A stretch of 64,000 bases of DNA from Atriophallophorus winterbourni. Its lineage: Eukaryota > Platyhelminthes > Trematoda > Plagiorchiida > Microphallidae. Under the pieces are notes generated by a model. That model worked only from the letters and a program-made list of their open reading frames with translations, made no database searches and was not told the origin of the DNA. Location: positions 1 to 64,000 of the forward strand of contig JACCGJ010002984.1 of assembly GCA_013407085.1 (NCBI GenBank). Direction: 5' to 3'. The translations under genes and the position numbers were made by a program. This document shows positions 9,485 through 21,892 of this stretch, one piece after another (position 1 is the stretch's first letter; every line of letters begins with the position of its first letter).

Positions 9485-10200
9485 TGGCAGTTTAATTTCA
9501 TGAACGTGTAGCGCAGTGTAATGTAATCGATCATCCTGACCTATGTGATGTATGAACTCTACTCGATTCGCCACATTCACGATCCTGCATTTGTTGAAGT
9601 TAAACGGAAGTTTGTTCTTCAACGACCGGCTGTGAAGCGTATCTAGTTCCTTTTGTATTAACAGACTGTCTTTTGGATTACGAATGCTGCGCAAATCTTT
9701 ATGTCGTCCGCAAATAACAAAATGTTACATCGAACAATTTCCGGAACCAGAATGAGGATCGGGTCAAGGACTGAACCTTGGGGAAATCCGCTAGTTGCTG
9801 CGATTGGTTTGAATAATGCAACATCAACACGCACCTAGGTAGTGCGATTTGTTAGGTAGTCATTTAGAAATTTTAACATCTTTCCAGTAATACCAAGCCT
9901 TTCAAGCTTCTGCAGTAGTGGGGAATGGTCAACACGATTTAATGCTCTCGATATATCTAAGTATTGCTTGTCCTTTATCTACCGATTTTGTCCAGTCATC
10001 TAGCATTACCAGTAAATTATACAAACAATAATTATTTCGTCTCAATCCATGCTGGTTTCTCAAAAGCAACTGATCATTCTCGAAATGTTTCATTAGATCG
10101 TCAATAGTGAGTCGCTTAATTAATTTTAAAACCACAGGTAACAGATTAACAGATCGGTAGTTAGAAATATCGGAGCGATTATCACATTGTAAAAGAGAAG
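9485..10200 (-). pseudogene. CR1-like reverse transcriptase fragment
   Basis: Minus strand from about 10135: LIKRLTIDDLMKHFENDQLL, RNQHGLRRNNYCLYNLL, DDWTKSVDKGQAIL; further down, a palm region near 9760-9700 in broken frames; then LDTLHSRSLKNKLPFNFNKC near 9650-9590. The motif order is right for a CR1 RT, but several stops and frame shifts interrupt it. It lies head-to-head with the plus-strand CR1 element that begins at 10210. Confidence 0.75.
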
Positions 10201-10209
10201 GTCGCTTGT

Positions 10210-11975
10210 AGTTTCAATGGAACTTACTTAAAATTATGAAACAGAAACATAAACTTCTCTACTGGATAACAAATGAGCGATCAAGAATCAAACCAGGCGT
10301 ATTCTCCGTACAAACCCCTAATGATTTGACTCACTCTGCTCAAGTTAACGCCGATGCTCTAGCAACGTGTTACTTGTATTCAATCCTAAGCGTTGAATCC
10401 CATAGCAAGTTTGACCAAATTCGCCTCGTTTGAATTATTAAGTGAACTGACTGTCGATGAATATATGGTTAAGCGAAAACGCTGTCAACTAAACGAAAAG
10501 AAGTGCTTTGGTGTAGACAAAATTACCTCCGCCATACCATGCAGTTTTCGAATTGCTTTGACTGCTCCTCTCATGCGCTTATTCAATCTCAGCTTACACG
10601 AAGGAAAAATACCAACGTATTGGAAAGCCGGAATGATAACTGTTATCTATAAAGGTGTTGGATGTGCAGACAAAGCAAACTATAAAAAAGGTTACGCCAC
10701 TTACGGTGGTCTCTTATTGAATGGGAATAATTGTGAATGCTCGCATAAGAGAATGAGAGAAAACCAAAATATTTTGACTGCAGCACACCACGTTTTTTTT
10801 AAGTAATGATTGCTGTTCATCTGAGTTTTTATCCATCGTTCGAGGATTGGACCAAGGCACTAGACGAATGTGAGGTTGTACATGCTTCCTACATCGACAT
10901 TTCCAAACCTTTCGATTGAATCAACTACGACAATTTAATGAAAAGCTAAGAGTTCATGGAATAACTGGAATGATGCTGATTTGGACAAGATGCTATCATA
11001 CTGATAGATACGTCGGAGTTCGCGTTGACAACACCTTCTCTAGGAAAATAGACGCGACAAGTGAAATTCCGCAAGGCTCAGGTCTTAGGCCTTTTCTATT
11101 CTTGCTGTACATGAACTATATAGTAGAGGATATTTGATGTAACTTGATATTGTTCGCCGATTATATTACAATATGGAAACGCGTCAGGTCCTTTATTTAC
11201 TGTAGGGTATTACTATGGGATCTGTGTACATTATTTCTTTAGTCCAAGTCAAATGTATTACCATTTAACATTTCGAAATGCCAGATGGTTTGGCTTGTAA
11301 AATGTTTGCACCACACGTATCAGCTTTCTACTCAAGATCTCGTCTGGACCATCGCAGCAAATCATCTCTGTATCTGGGTGTCGTTTAACCTTAGGACTGA
11401 TCATCATTGCCGGACAGTCTACAATAAAGCCCGCCGTATCTTGATACTTCTGAAAAAGATATTCTGGATTTTCGCGCGTGAAATATTACCCCGGTTAATC
11501 AATACGAATATAGTTTATGTATGTAGGTTATGTCGTGTTATAGAATATTCCATCGAAGCCTGGACATCATGGTTGTGGCAGGAGGTCGAAATACTTGACA
11601 GGATTTATCATCGTGCGACGAATTTGGTTTCCCCTATATAGAAATTTGCCTTCCGAAGAGCGAATGTTAAAACTAAATCTACATGATTTTATCCAACGAC
11701 GGATACGAAGTGACCTCCTGTTGGCATCAAAAATCTCGTATACTGAAATGCATTCCCTTAAACACTTGCTGATGCCCAATGGCCTTACTCGAGCCCGAAG
11801 ACATCCAAGCACTATAAGCATTCCACATTCCTAATTGGATATACGATAATTTATAATTATATTGCACCACGGGCTTTCAATTTATTACCCTATGTTTTGA
11901 GAGCCCTTTCATATTTTTCTCGATAATTTGATTTCCTAGATTTATTTGAAGAACATACACTCTCTTTTTTAACGA
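10210..11975 (+). pseudogene. CR1-like element, pre-RT to C-terminus, degenerate
   Basis: Landmarks in order: YWITNERSRIKPGVFS (10255-10310), the linker before the RT; CFGVDKITSAIP and LFNLSLHEGKIPTYWKAGMI (10505-10640); EDWTKALDE and SYIDISKPFD in separate frames (10840-10915); SEIPQGSGLRPFLFLLYMN (11065-11120); a degraded F-A-D-Y at 11150; NKARRILILLKKIFW (11420-11470); YSIEAWTSWLWQEVEILD (11545-11600); RRIRSDLLLASKI; and PRAFNLLPYVLRAL (11870-11915). Nearly the whole Pol after the endonuclease is represented, but it is split over all three frames with stops. Confidence 0.8.
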
Positions 11976-13082
11976 TGGCACCATGTTCATGTCCTGGAGT
12001 TAGTTATTCGCATATCGCCTGATCTAATTAAATGTGGCTATCAACAAACAATAATATCTTGTTTAATATATCTATATATCTAGCATTTTCTACATATAAT
12101 TCCCATATCATTCCATGGTTTATCTTAACCAATGTGATATTTAGACAAACAAGTTTTATTTGAATTCATTCTCATTAAACGAGCTGTCTCTTGTATCACG
12201 TAATACCCATTAGTCCAAATTTAGTAGCCAATGTTTGCGCTCGTTATGTTGACAAGTTTTGATTGCCATATCTGTATTATTTTTCGCTTACAATATTATC
12301 ACTCAAGACACTGTCGCCAATTGACAACAATCAAAACTATGCTCAAATTAATAGATTCACTTTTATATCAATCATTTTCGGTCATGTTTGTCTTCACGTA
12401 GTCTCGCGCTCAACATATCATCGCTTTCTCCTGCCTAATCAATTGGTCCAATCGTATTGACTATTTTACGAAAGGTGTCACTTTTAGTGTATAAGTAGTA
12501 TCGAACTCAAAAAGTGGGCGTACATCTTATTTCTCTTCCCAAAGTTGCTGGTAGAAGTTGGCCAGGAAAACCACAAATGTCCCCAACAGATAATCATGTC
12601 ATGTTGAAAAGAGATGCATTGAGAACGAGTCCAATTTATTTTTCGAAATAAGGACTCTTGATTGCAGTGAACCGGAAAACGTATTCCATTTAAATCTTGA
12701 CTCCTATAATGAGAAGCATTGATCACTTTGAGTAAAAGCAATGTGATATTTCAAATTAAAACTGGAAAAATAATTAGCTCTTACAATACTGGAGACCTTT
12801 GTATCACAATTACGCGATGTTTTCTGAGTGAGTTTATTTATTATCATAATACTGTTTTATCAGCAATGGTAGATTATTTGCTGAAAGCTGATTTGCAAAT
12901 ATTTTGACGTGTAGGTGACCATCTTGCTCGAAGAATACTCATTGGGATTTAATTACTATTTGAATAGGACATGCTTTCCGTTGTAGGTGTTTACCGTGAA
13001 AACGTTTAAAAAGATCAAATCTTTTGAAATATAAATTCTTTACTCTCAAATTAACGAGCCAATCAAATGTGACGCGTATATA

Positions 13083-13083
<1 letters not shown>
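11976..13083. other. No recognisable feature
   Basis: AT-rich. A minus-strand open stretch at 12484-12741 contains a tryptophan-rich segment (CWGHLWFSWPTSTSNFG) but matches nothing I know and has no convincing splice context. Confidence 0.4.

Positions 13084-13137
<54 letters not shown>
13084..13137. repeat. CA/TA compound microsatellite
   Basis: About ten CA units followed by about seventeen TA units. It directly abuts the hammerhead repeat that starts near 13138, in the position where other copies carry a CA-rich stretch. Confidence 0.95.
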
Positions 13138-13138
<1 letters not shown>

Positions 13139-13425
13139 CGCGCATACAACGACCTGTTTCGTGCTGTTTGTACTCATCAGGTAGGGAAAATACGGTCAGG
13201 ATCCGCATGCGCTTGAAACAGTGCAAAAATGGTAATCCATGTATGGAAGGTCCAGCAGAAGCAACCTCTTTAATCACATGTTCTCAAACACAGATAGAAA
13301 TCTTGATGCCGTGTTGTTGTAAAAAGATAAGCAGTTGCATTCATGTCCATCAAACACACACCACGACAGGTTTAGTGCTGTTCGAACTTATCATATAGTG
13401 ACAGTAGGCCCAGGATCCACATGAT
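13138..13425 (-). ncRNA. Tandem dimer of family A hammerhead repeat
   Basis: Two antisense hammerhead cores start at 13151 and 13365, a spacing of 214 bases. The first has an intact CTGATGAG strand (13173-13180), helix II hairpin TAC/GCA-like and CGAAAC strand, with GGTC at the cleavage site. Flanks CCCTAC and GTTGTA can pair in part as helix I. The second is worn (CTAAAC in place of CGAAAC; no clear CTGATGA). Between them lies a body containing GGATCC and AATCACATGT blocks seen in other copies. Known counterparts are retrozymes and Penelope-like terminal repeats; function here is inferred. Confidence 0.75.
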
Positions 13426-14026
13426 TAAAAAAGTGAAATTTGTTTATTGAGCGAGTGATTGATAATCTCGCAACGACCAAAATGTTGATACATATAGGCT
13501 AATGTGAACGATAGAAAAGCCTTCAAAGTGGACTGCTATCGAAGACATTTGTCTCAAACCTTTAAAGAATCATATACGCAGCTCGAATAGTGGCTTGCGA
13601 CATCATAATATATCCGTTCGAACAAGTTTTGCAGTTAAGCAGCTTATCCTTTTAATTTATTAATCATCCATCACATTTCAGAATTTTCTTTGCATTGTGA
13701 TCAAAATAATATTGTTGATGTCGGCCTCTTCCGGTAGATGTGCAATACAAGCGCATCATTGTTTCATGATCCACAGATGTGATTATGACTTAACAGCCCC
13801 ATTCGGAAGCAAAAATCTCTCTCAAGGTGAGTAGCAGTAGATGGAAGATTAGCAGGATTTAACTGTGGCAGCGTGGTTTTCAATTATTAGCCAAGAGCAA
13901 TATCTGCTTTTCTCCACCTAATAGACGATACACTACACAGTGACTCTTAAGTGATAGTTCGAGATCACGTTCATCCCAACTCGTGAGGTGTATGACAATA
14001 GCATTCATACACTTTTTTGCACACAG

Positions 14027-14161
14027 ATATGCACCGCATATGCCCAGTCCAATAAATGAATTCCCCATTTCAACTCACTATTGTGTTGATCGTTTGGACT
14101 ATGACAATCTTCAATTCAATACAACTTACGCAGCCACAGTAGGAGGCGCTGCCGCAGTAAG
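14027..14161 (+). CDS. Candidate internal exon of unknown gene
   Basis: A 135-base open stretch is bounded by a strong acceptor (ACTTTTTTGCACACAG, AG at 14025-14026) and a GTAAAC donor at 14162. It carries one base before the first codon and two after the last, so it is a symmetrical phase 2-2 exon. It would encode 44 full codons beginning YAPHMPSPINEFPIS and ending TYAATVGGAAAVR. Codon choice at the end (GCC, GGC, GCT) is unlike the flanking AT-rich sequence. I do not recognise the protein; it has no retroelement motif. The nearest alternative is a chance open frame. Confidence 0.4.
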
Positions 14162-16755
14162 GTAAACCTACTTTTTGGACCAGCTTTAGAACGCATTGGA
14201 GCCACCATCCATCAGCGATACGTTTTCGTAGATTGATATATGATGATTAAATACATGCTCGTTCGTGCAAGCGCCTTAGCTCGGTAAATAAAATATACAA
14301 TGTATCTCATTTCATCCAAACGAAATGCATTTCAATTTTCACATTGAAATCACTGTGTTAAGAATCATCTTCAAGTTTGGGTAAGATCCCAAGCTGATGT
14401 TGACCGTTGAGCACTGATCCCGGCAACATCGTGATGAATAGTTTATATAACTGTGGAAGAGCTCGATCATTCAACGTGAATCAGTTAATTCACGTAAATC
14501 TATATGAAACAAGAGATCTCCGTGGTTTGCCAGACATATCCTTTCAAATATCGCCAGGCAAGAGTAGTATACCACTTGTCGAGTTAGGGAATTCCAATGG
14601 AATATATCATGTACGGTGGAACAAAGGCGCCGACAATCTTCACGGATGCAAAGATCTTAGGTGCATCTACGAATAGCATTCTCGTCAAACACTTCATACA
14701 AGTGTCTTAGTGGATGTACTTTGGTAGACACAATTCTATAGGAGAGAATAATATCGCGTCGTATCCTCCTTTGGGCGAAGTAATATACATCAGATGTCGC
14801 AATCTTCCGCTGTAAGCAACATTGCGAAGACCTATCACTAAATTTGTCTCCCAGTGATAGATTTCATCAAAGAGAGCAGTATCGAAAACAAGGAGCCATT
14901 AAAGTCTAACATCTTTAGACTTATACTAATTTCGTGAAAAATAATATCAAGAATTAATCTTTTTAACATGATGTGAATAACAAAAGTATTTTCAGTAATT
15001 AGTTACCCAAAATTATTTCGAAGATTGAAGTAGAGTAAATTACATTTGTGCTAATATCAACATAACTAATATTTATCAGACATCATTGAGCGGATATAGA
15101 GAAACGAACATATTTTCACGTTGATAAAATCACTTCATCAACTTACCAGATTTTCCCTAAATTATAAATTAGATCATTTACATTTGTATATATCTATTAT
15201 TCAGATGTGATTCTAATGGAAACAATTATTTTTGAGCAATCATACACTAAAGCTCGTAGAATTCCAGACGTTTATTTTCTTCAATGCATTAGTCAAACAC
15301 ATCCAATTATTTCTATCTTGAGTCTACTTGATCGACTGATCCAGCAATGCAAACAAATTCCTGTGTCAATTTAGCCGATTTTGTCTCTATGTTGGATTTC
15401 ACAGGCATTTCAAACATATCCAACGTGTGGTACATAATTCTGCATTTGTTCAACGAATTTCCATATATTATATTGACATACTTTATAACTGACTAGGGGC
15501 AATACCATGAAAACATTATAGTTTCTTGATTGGGTCGATTACGCATAATATTCTGCGTCCACCATACAGCTGATTGTCATAACATGTTTGACAAGCTTTT
15601 TGCACGTATTCCTGTAATAGACAACGGTCGGGAGAAAAAAATATCTACAAACTGAAGTTACACAAGGTAGTGACAAACAACACATTTGCCAGAAGCATTG
15701 CAAACTCACGAAAATTTGTTTCGCCATTCCTTCAGTGAAATAGGAAAGGTTAATTTTAATAAATGTTTGAAGTCACCGCTACAATTTTTTTAATATAAAA
15801 TCACCGATAAAATGTCAGTTCATTTCATATATTCCAAAGAATAGCCTGGTTGCTATATTTGTTTAAAAATAGTCCCGAACACTATTTTATGTGAGCAGAT
15901 GTTTTCCTGTGGGTATTAAATAGCATTCTGCTTAATAAGTTTGGAAGAGTACCAAATATTCCAAACAGTTTTCTCGGTGATAAATCATGGACGAATCCTT
16001 TTTGATAAAAATATATAAAACTGCAAGGCGTTTGAATAAAATCACTTATTAGGTTAATCATATTTTAGTCAATTTACACATTTTATATTAAAGATAATAT
16101 GCTCAAAAGCTGACGCAACTGGGAAGAAAGAAGGGGGGAAAAGCTAAATTGTTGTTTAGACTTTTCGCAGACTCACCTTTAGCTTTATTGTAATACCGCT
16201 GGAAATAAATGAAAGCAAATTATTTTTAAACGGGCTCGGATATTATTGCACTTTATTTAAATTTTGGATTACGATTCAAGAATCACAAAAGAAATAATAA
16301 CTTATGCGTTTATATTAAAATATTTTCAATGAAGATTAGTTTAGAAATAATTAAATAACAATATTGTTGCATTTTTTACTCACTGAAAATACGCCACCTA
16401 ATTACAAGAAAAATGAAAACAGTAGAATGATCATTGACATACGGCATCCTCGAAAATGTGAATAGATATAGACCTACCACCGTGCCAAAAAGACAATATT
16501 TCACGCGTATACGGGAATGCAGGTGGAACACTCATGAAATTTTATAAGGAAATTGTTCAGAAACTGTTTATTATGTTGATACCAACAACCTGGTAATCAC
16601 ATCTGTCCACGAGGCCTATTCAATGGTTGAATTCCTGCTTTCACATCCGCATAAATTGGAGTTTCAGAATAACAACCATTTTGCATTCTCTACGCATGAC
16701 CCAGCCAGCATAGACGGTGCTCTAGTATTAGGGAGAGCATGATCTTTAGATCGGC
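14162..16755. other. No clear gene; possible CR1 scrap near 15430
   Basis: Mostly AT-rich sequence without recognisable features. Around 15430-15470 the minus strand reads SLNKCRIMYH, resembling the N-K-C-K segment after the RT palm in CR1; it is too short to be sure. An open frame at 14407-14676 matches nothing I know. Confidence 0.4.
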
Positions 16756-16759
16756 TTTA

Positions 16760-17250
16760 GGATTCAAATCGGCGTTCGTACGTTTGGTAATTCATGATAT
16801 GTTCCAGATACGATGCATGCTTGATAAACGTAAAGCATTCATCTCTCGTTCGTGTATTACGTGAACGGTTCGGGTTTTACTGCATTTATTACGCACACGC
16901 TGAATACCATCATCTTTTTCTTCGCAGTCAAATTGCGGTTGCCCAAAACAGGGGACACGTTGGAACAGCTCTGCCCAACCGCTCTCTAGCAAGTGGTTAT
17001 CCGCTTGGGTAAACCATGATATGTGAAATGATATACTGATAGAAGCTAAAAGTTCGAATCAGTGATGCTTTTAGGAAAAACAATCCATTGACTAAGAACT
17101 TTGATATTGCTTATACGGATTGTCTACATAAGTATTCACATGCCGACGAAAAGCAGTCCCTTAGATATTAGCGGCGATTTTGCCAGTGAGAAATAATGGC
17201 TTCATCGCCGGCAAAACAGCAGATAACGGATATGCACACCTTGTCAGTTA
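16760..17250 (-). pseudogene. RTE-like RT C-terminal fragment
   Basis: Two blocks align by eye with the minus-strand RTE-like relic at 54590-55060. Block 16775-16865 matches 54595-54685 (shared GATATGTTC, AGATACGA, GATGCTT, AAAGCATTCA); block 17140-17245 matches 54960-55055 (shared ATGCCGA, AAAGCAGTCC, AATAATGGCTTCA). About 100 bases between them differ, so this copy is both decayed and rearranged. No open frame survives. Confidence 0.65.
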
Positions 17251-18109
17251 CGATTGAGGTATAAATTTAAATAATACAAGATATCGCGTCAATTAAAAGT
17301 TGGGCTAAAAATAATGGTATTTTCGCAAATGTGGTTCTAACGTTCTATTGAAATTCACGATAAAATATTAATCAATAACATGTAGCGGTCGAGAACTTGA
17401 AACAAATGACACAAGTATATTAATCAATACATAATATCTGTAACTTTATCAATAAAGCATGTTCACGGGTCACATCTTCACAACAACCATTAAATTAGAT
17501 ATCCTATACTTAAAGTAAATTCACAATTCAAAATAATAAGAGCCAGGGTGCGTGTGTTTGTACAACAAAATAGAAATCAACTATTGTTTACTAGTGATGT
17601 ATCAAAGTAGTATGGAACAACTGAATGGTGAGTGCTCATCGATTCCATCAATAAATTCTTTTTTATTACTCGCCCACAAAGTCGAACCATGTACTATTAT
17701 TCGCGAATGAGATTTTCCTATAACTCCTAATGCTATCACTCTCTCAAAGTAATACATGATTAAATAATTAGGATTTAGAGAAGACCAAAGAAAAATATAC
17801 AGTAACGAATGTTTGAGTTACCTGCTTTTGGTTCTGGTGTTGCAGAAACAAAATGAAATCATTATTTTTAATAGTCAATGTCAAAAATTTCAAGGTCATC
17901 TTAAGTGACCTTGAATACACATGAACACACAATCACAGTTGAACATAGCAGGAAAAGGAATAACATATGTTTGTGCATGAATGTACCAAAGAATTGCAAG
18001 ATTTATTTGTGATTTCGAAAATTCTTTAAATTACCTTGTAACAGAATTAGGTTAGAGCCACGGAAACAACATATGAATGTTCTAGATGGACGGATCTAGC
18101 GTGTGGGAT

Positions 18110-18168
18110 AGACATGCGATCTGCTACCACGTGATTCTTGACAATGAAACAGGTGTTCAATCAACAAT
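18110..18168 (-). pseudogene. Short CR1-like C-terminal scrap
   Basis: The run containing CATGCGATCTGCTACCACGT, then ATTCTTGACAATGAAACAGG, nearly matches 45567-45610, which encodes the H-R-Q-E-A-R-G-S-R segment of the CR1 C-terminal domain. Only about 55 bases are present, embedded at the edge of a hammerhead repeat. Confidence 0.65.
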
Positions 18169-18169
18169 T

Positions 18170-18575
18170 TGCACTTGTGTGCCACTGTTGGATAGAGCTG
18201 GCACGATCAAGCTATTCAATCACATGTGACACAAAACATGTAGATGGGCTTAAACCAATGACAATGAACGGGAAAGCTCATTTGAAGGCATTTCCATCAT
18301 ACACATATACCCCACGACCGGTTTCGTGCTGTTTGCAGTCATTAGAGAGGGACAGTACGATTTCGATCTGCTATTCCTTTCATAATTTAGAAATGGCGAA
18401 ATGGTTATGAATTTGTTTGCCTCTGTTGAATTCGTTTGGCCTCGTTCAATCACGTACGCCTACAAAAATGATGATGAAAATAAAACAATGGTCTAGAAAC
18501 AAAAATACTCATTTGCAAGCATTTCTTTCACACACGCATACACTCAACCACATGTTTGTTGCTCTACTATTAACA
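18170..18575 (-). ncRNA. Family A hammerhead repeat, about 1.5-2 tandem units
   Basis: The body (CACTGTTGGATAG, ATTCAATCACATGTGACA) leads into an antisense hammerhead core at 18316-18345 with intact CGAAAC, GGTC and the GTGC-like hairpin. The first strand is CTAATGAC rather than CTGATGAG, a change at two normally fixed positions. A very worn second core sits at about 18545-18575, roughly 235 bases on, after another body copy with TTCAATCACG. The spacing equals that of the array at 44264-44785. Confidence 0.7.
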
Positions 18576-19479
18576 GATTTTCTTAAAATATCATTTCCAG
18601 TGAAAATATCGCAATGATTGACTCACGAATCATTTGTTGTGACTTTTCCTGGCAAAAATTAATTACGCAAGGCAATTAAATTGTGTGGTATATGAATCCT
18701 ATGTAATCGGCAATTTTGCAAGATTAAATAATTTATCAGATATTTGTGAGTAGCCTCAGAGTTATATTATATATCACTGAAACTCTCTCTTTTCCTCAAT
18801 CATTATGGTTCATATCTGCTGGCATTACCCATAATTACTCAAAATACGGAAACCTCTGCATCTAATGCTCTCGGACGATGCAGAGACGACCATCATCGGG
18901 CAAAATGCGTGAGTCATTCGCTAATTATTTTAAGGGAAACAAACATTAACCCAAACATTCTTAGGTCAGGTGTTCACGTTGTCAAATCTTACCGTAGATG
19001 GGGAACATTAACCGGTTTTGAATAACATTGTCATTTTGGGTGGATTGCTTTCGATTTGACGAGGAGTGCGCATAAAACGGGTTAGCATGAAATCGCCTTG
19101 CAACGAATTTCGAATTGATAACGGAAGCAAACAAATTGAATGATTCCAATGTATGGGGTAGGCGTGTTTATATGTGCGAAAACACGCTTGAGTCACACTG
19201 ACAATTCTATTTCTATTTTATTTCTCATACCTATCTCGGCATATGCATTCTGACAGTATCTTGAAAACTTGGCATGGATCTGGATTGTGATTATATCCAA
19301 CATAACTATGTTTGATTTTTTACCATTTTTCTAAAACACTCATGCCGGAAATGCATAATGATTCCTAGATTTGCCGCGCAAACGATATAGAATAAAAGTG
19401 TTTTCTGTCGAACATGGAGGACTTAATCGTATACCCTCCCTTTAGCGTACATTAAGTTGGTCACACATGATTTAGGTCA

Positions 19480-20860
19480 TACCTTCCAACCATTCAAATC
19501 ACATACATTACAATAACGGTTGGTTAAAAATATCGAAAGTGCATAAAATTACCAGAAAGATTATTTTTCCCCAAAATGTGTCTTGAGGTTCACCATTTGC
19601 AACTTCTAATGTGTTGGATAGTGCCCAAAAACGTCAGCTCTGGTGAATCTACCAGTCAAGTAATCCTGTATCCAAGCCAATAATATGGCAACCACCACAA
19701 GTAGCACATAGTTTGGTAGCAGTATGTTGTGGTTAACACAGTCAAAAGCTTCATACATATCCAAGTAAGAAAACGGATAGGGTCTCCATTACCCATGGCT
19801 GGAGTCCAGTTAACATGAGTTATGAGAGTATTGGTGGGGCTGGAGTTTCTTGCACTGAATCTGTGCTTTGAGATGGAGAGGAGCTTGAGTTTTTCAAAAT
19901 GCCTGATCTAATCAGCAGCTGCAAATCTTTCGAGAACTTTAGAGACAACTGGAGACAATGTGAATGCTTGGTATTTAGACACAAAAGATCTGTACCCGAC
20001 TTTGCAAATCGGAGTGATTAATCTAATTTTTCAGTCTCTGAGAGGTTTGAAAAATAAGAGAATTGTCAGAATAGAGCATTGGCGCAATTTTAGAGGAACT
20101 GCGTTTTTTCATCAGCAAACTACGGATTTTTAGTTCTCATCACGAGCAGCCTTACCAGCACGTCTTCAGGGTAGACGACGATTTCCTGTATTGTGTTAAT
20201 TTGTGATCTGAATTCAGTTTTAACTTAACATAAGCGCTTTCATTGTACAACTCCATAAGGGAAAATTGAGCGAGTTCGCCGACAGGCTTCGAGAGCAGTG
20301 GATGTAGTTTCAGTCGTGACAAGTGAAACGGAATCGCGTAGGATTATTCTTGTCTTAAAGTTACTGTTCTCCGAAAAGATTTCCGAGTTTCTTTCAATTG
20401 TATCCGTCAGATTGATTCGATACTCTTTTCTGTATTTCTGGACAATTTTAGTAACTTTGTCCCTCATCTAACGGTGAGGTCTCCATGATTCAAGTGTTTC
20501 CTGAAATATGTAGTTACTCCGCACACAGTTTTCTAACTTCATCATTTCTGCGTTCGACTGCGGGTCACGAATCCATTATTCGGTGGTATTGAAACGTATT
20601 TATAGTGGAGTTCTGTATTTCGTAGATTTTTTCAAATATCGATGACCTGCTTTGTTGGACCTCAGTGTTAACCACATCAGCCCCGCTTTCAACCCATACA
20701 TATCAATTGCGTCCCGAGTTACTCTGTGGTCAGACTTTTCAATGCTAATCAAACTCGTGTGATTAGAACTAATCGATAATGCCCGTCCTATATCCACAAT
20801 TATAACCTATTTTGCTTTATATAGAGCCCGCAGTAATTTAATTGGATGCAATTTCGATGA
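19480..20860 (-). pseudogene. CR1-like element relic in copy A
   Basis: Minus-strand CR1 sequence, heavily broken. Pieces around 19740-19990 correspond to the fingers/palm region (the complement of CTTTTGACTGTG marks the F-D-x-V-D/N-H box), and 20240-20467 reads KIVQKYRKEYRINL, in the linker before the RT. About 0.9 kb covering the palm and C-terminal domain, present in copy B (27380-28260), is missing at about 19555, where the 3' untranslated part joins the RT directly. It is aligned best through copy B, which is better preserved. Confidence 0.7.
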
Positions 20861-21787
20861 ACGTTCCGATTAAGTGACTTACCAACTCAGCTCTGTTATT
20901 TGCCTCTCTAGCTACAATGAGATTTCAAAATGAGTTGTTTGACATGTATCTGAAATGTATGACGTTCATCAACAATATAACAATATATACTCACCAATTC
21001 TAGCTTTTTGTGCGTCTGAATATAATTAGATGAAAATACTATTGGGTTGTTTATTGGCATATCTACACTAAGAGATTGAATTGTCAAAAACACATATTCT
21101 GAGAGTACATTAAAATGACTGCTTTGATGTTTTGTCCCAGTGTTTCAGACTGTCAGTTTTTTTCCATCACAATGAATAAGAAATCTACACGGTAACTGTA
21201 ACCTGAAAAACTGTCTGAATGTGTTGTTGTGTTAAACATTCTTTATTGGATTGCATATTACGTTGAAGGTTGTATAAAATATACTCTCGTGAATGTCACA
21301 GCATCCCCTGTGATAACGATGGCGTTTGGTGTCCTGCAAGCAAATTTTCTTTTCCCAATTTTATTCTGTATTAAACTTTCGGATCTTCGTTGTAGCCATT
21401 ATTCACTTACGACTAAATATGCCGCCGACGTGAGCTTTGCATTGAAACAAAATTTTGAAGTCAACCAACAAGCATTAGAACCTATACTTATAAAAATTGG
21501 TCAATATTCATCCAAACTGTGTTTATCCTTGAATCCCATAAAATGCAACGAAATGAACAGCCATGCTTAGCTATGCACCAAAACGTTCCTCGTGTTTCAT
21601 TTAATTGCTCGATGTTTCAAAGATGCAATCGCTTCAAATATCTTGACGTCATAATGTCCGACAGTCTTAGCTGGACCAATTATGTGACCACACCATTACT
21701 TTAATTTCTCCGGTTTACATTCTATGCTTTTCGCCCACTGTTCAGTCACCGACCCGCCCAACGCAATTTAACATTTTGTTTTTCCTT

Positions 21788-21882
21788 TGTAACACCGCTT
21801 GTTTTTCCTCATCAATATATTGACCTCGACAATTGATAACTTCCGTTCGTGCGTGCACCGTGATCGCTCTGTAAACGTTTTC
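21788..21882 (+). repeat. 5' LTR (truncated) of the small LTR element
   Basis: About 95 bases align with the first part of the 3' LTR at about 85 percent identity counted by eye. After 21882 the two diverge, so the 5' copy is shorter than the 177-base 3' copy. Most differences are C or G here against T or A in the 3' copy. Confidence 0.8.
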
Positions 21883-21892
21883 TCACTTCTCA

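Noticed and set aside
12484..12741. Minus-strand frame with a tryptophan-rich hydrophobic stretch as an exon
   Set aside because: No convincing acceptor/donor pair and no recognised family; left as unassigned.
18941..19196. Conserved block 19075-19140 as a coding exon because it recurs at 26895 and 49980
   Set aside because: The reading frames are not conserved between copies, so repetition, not coding, explains the similarity.
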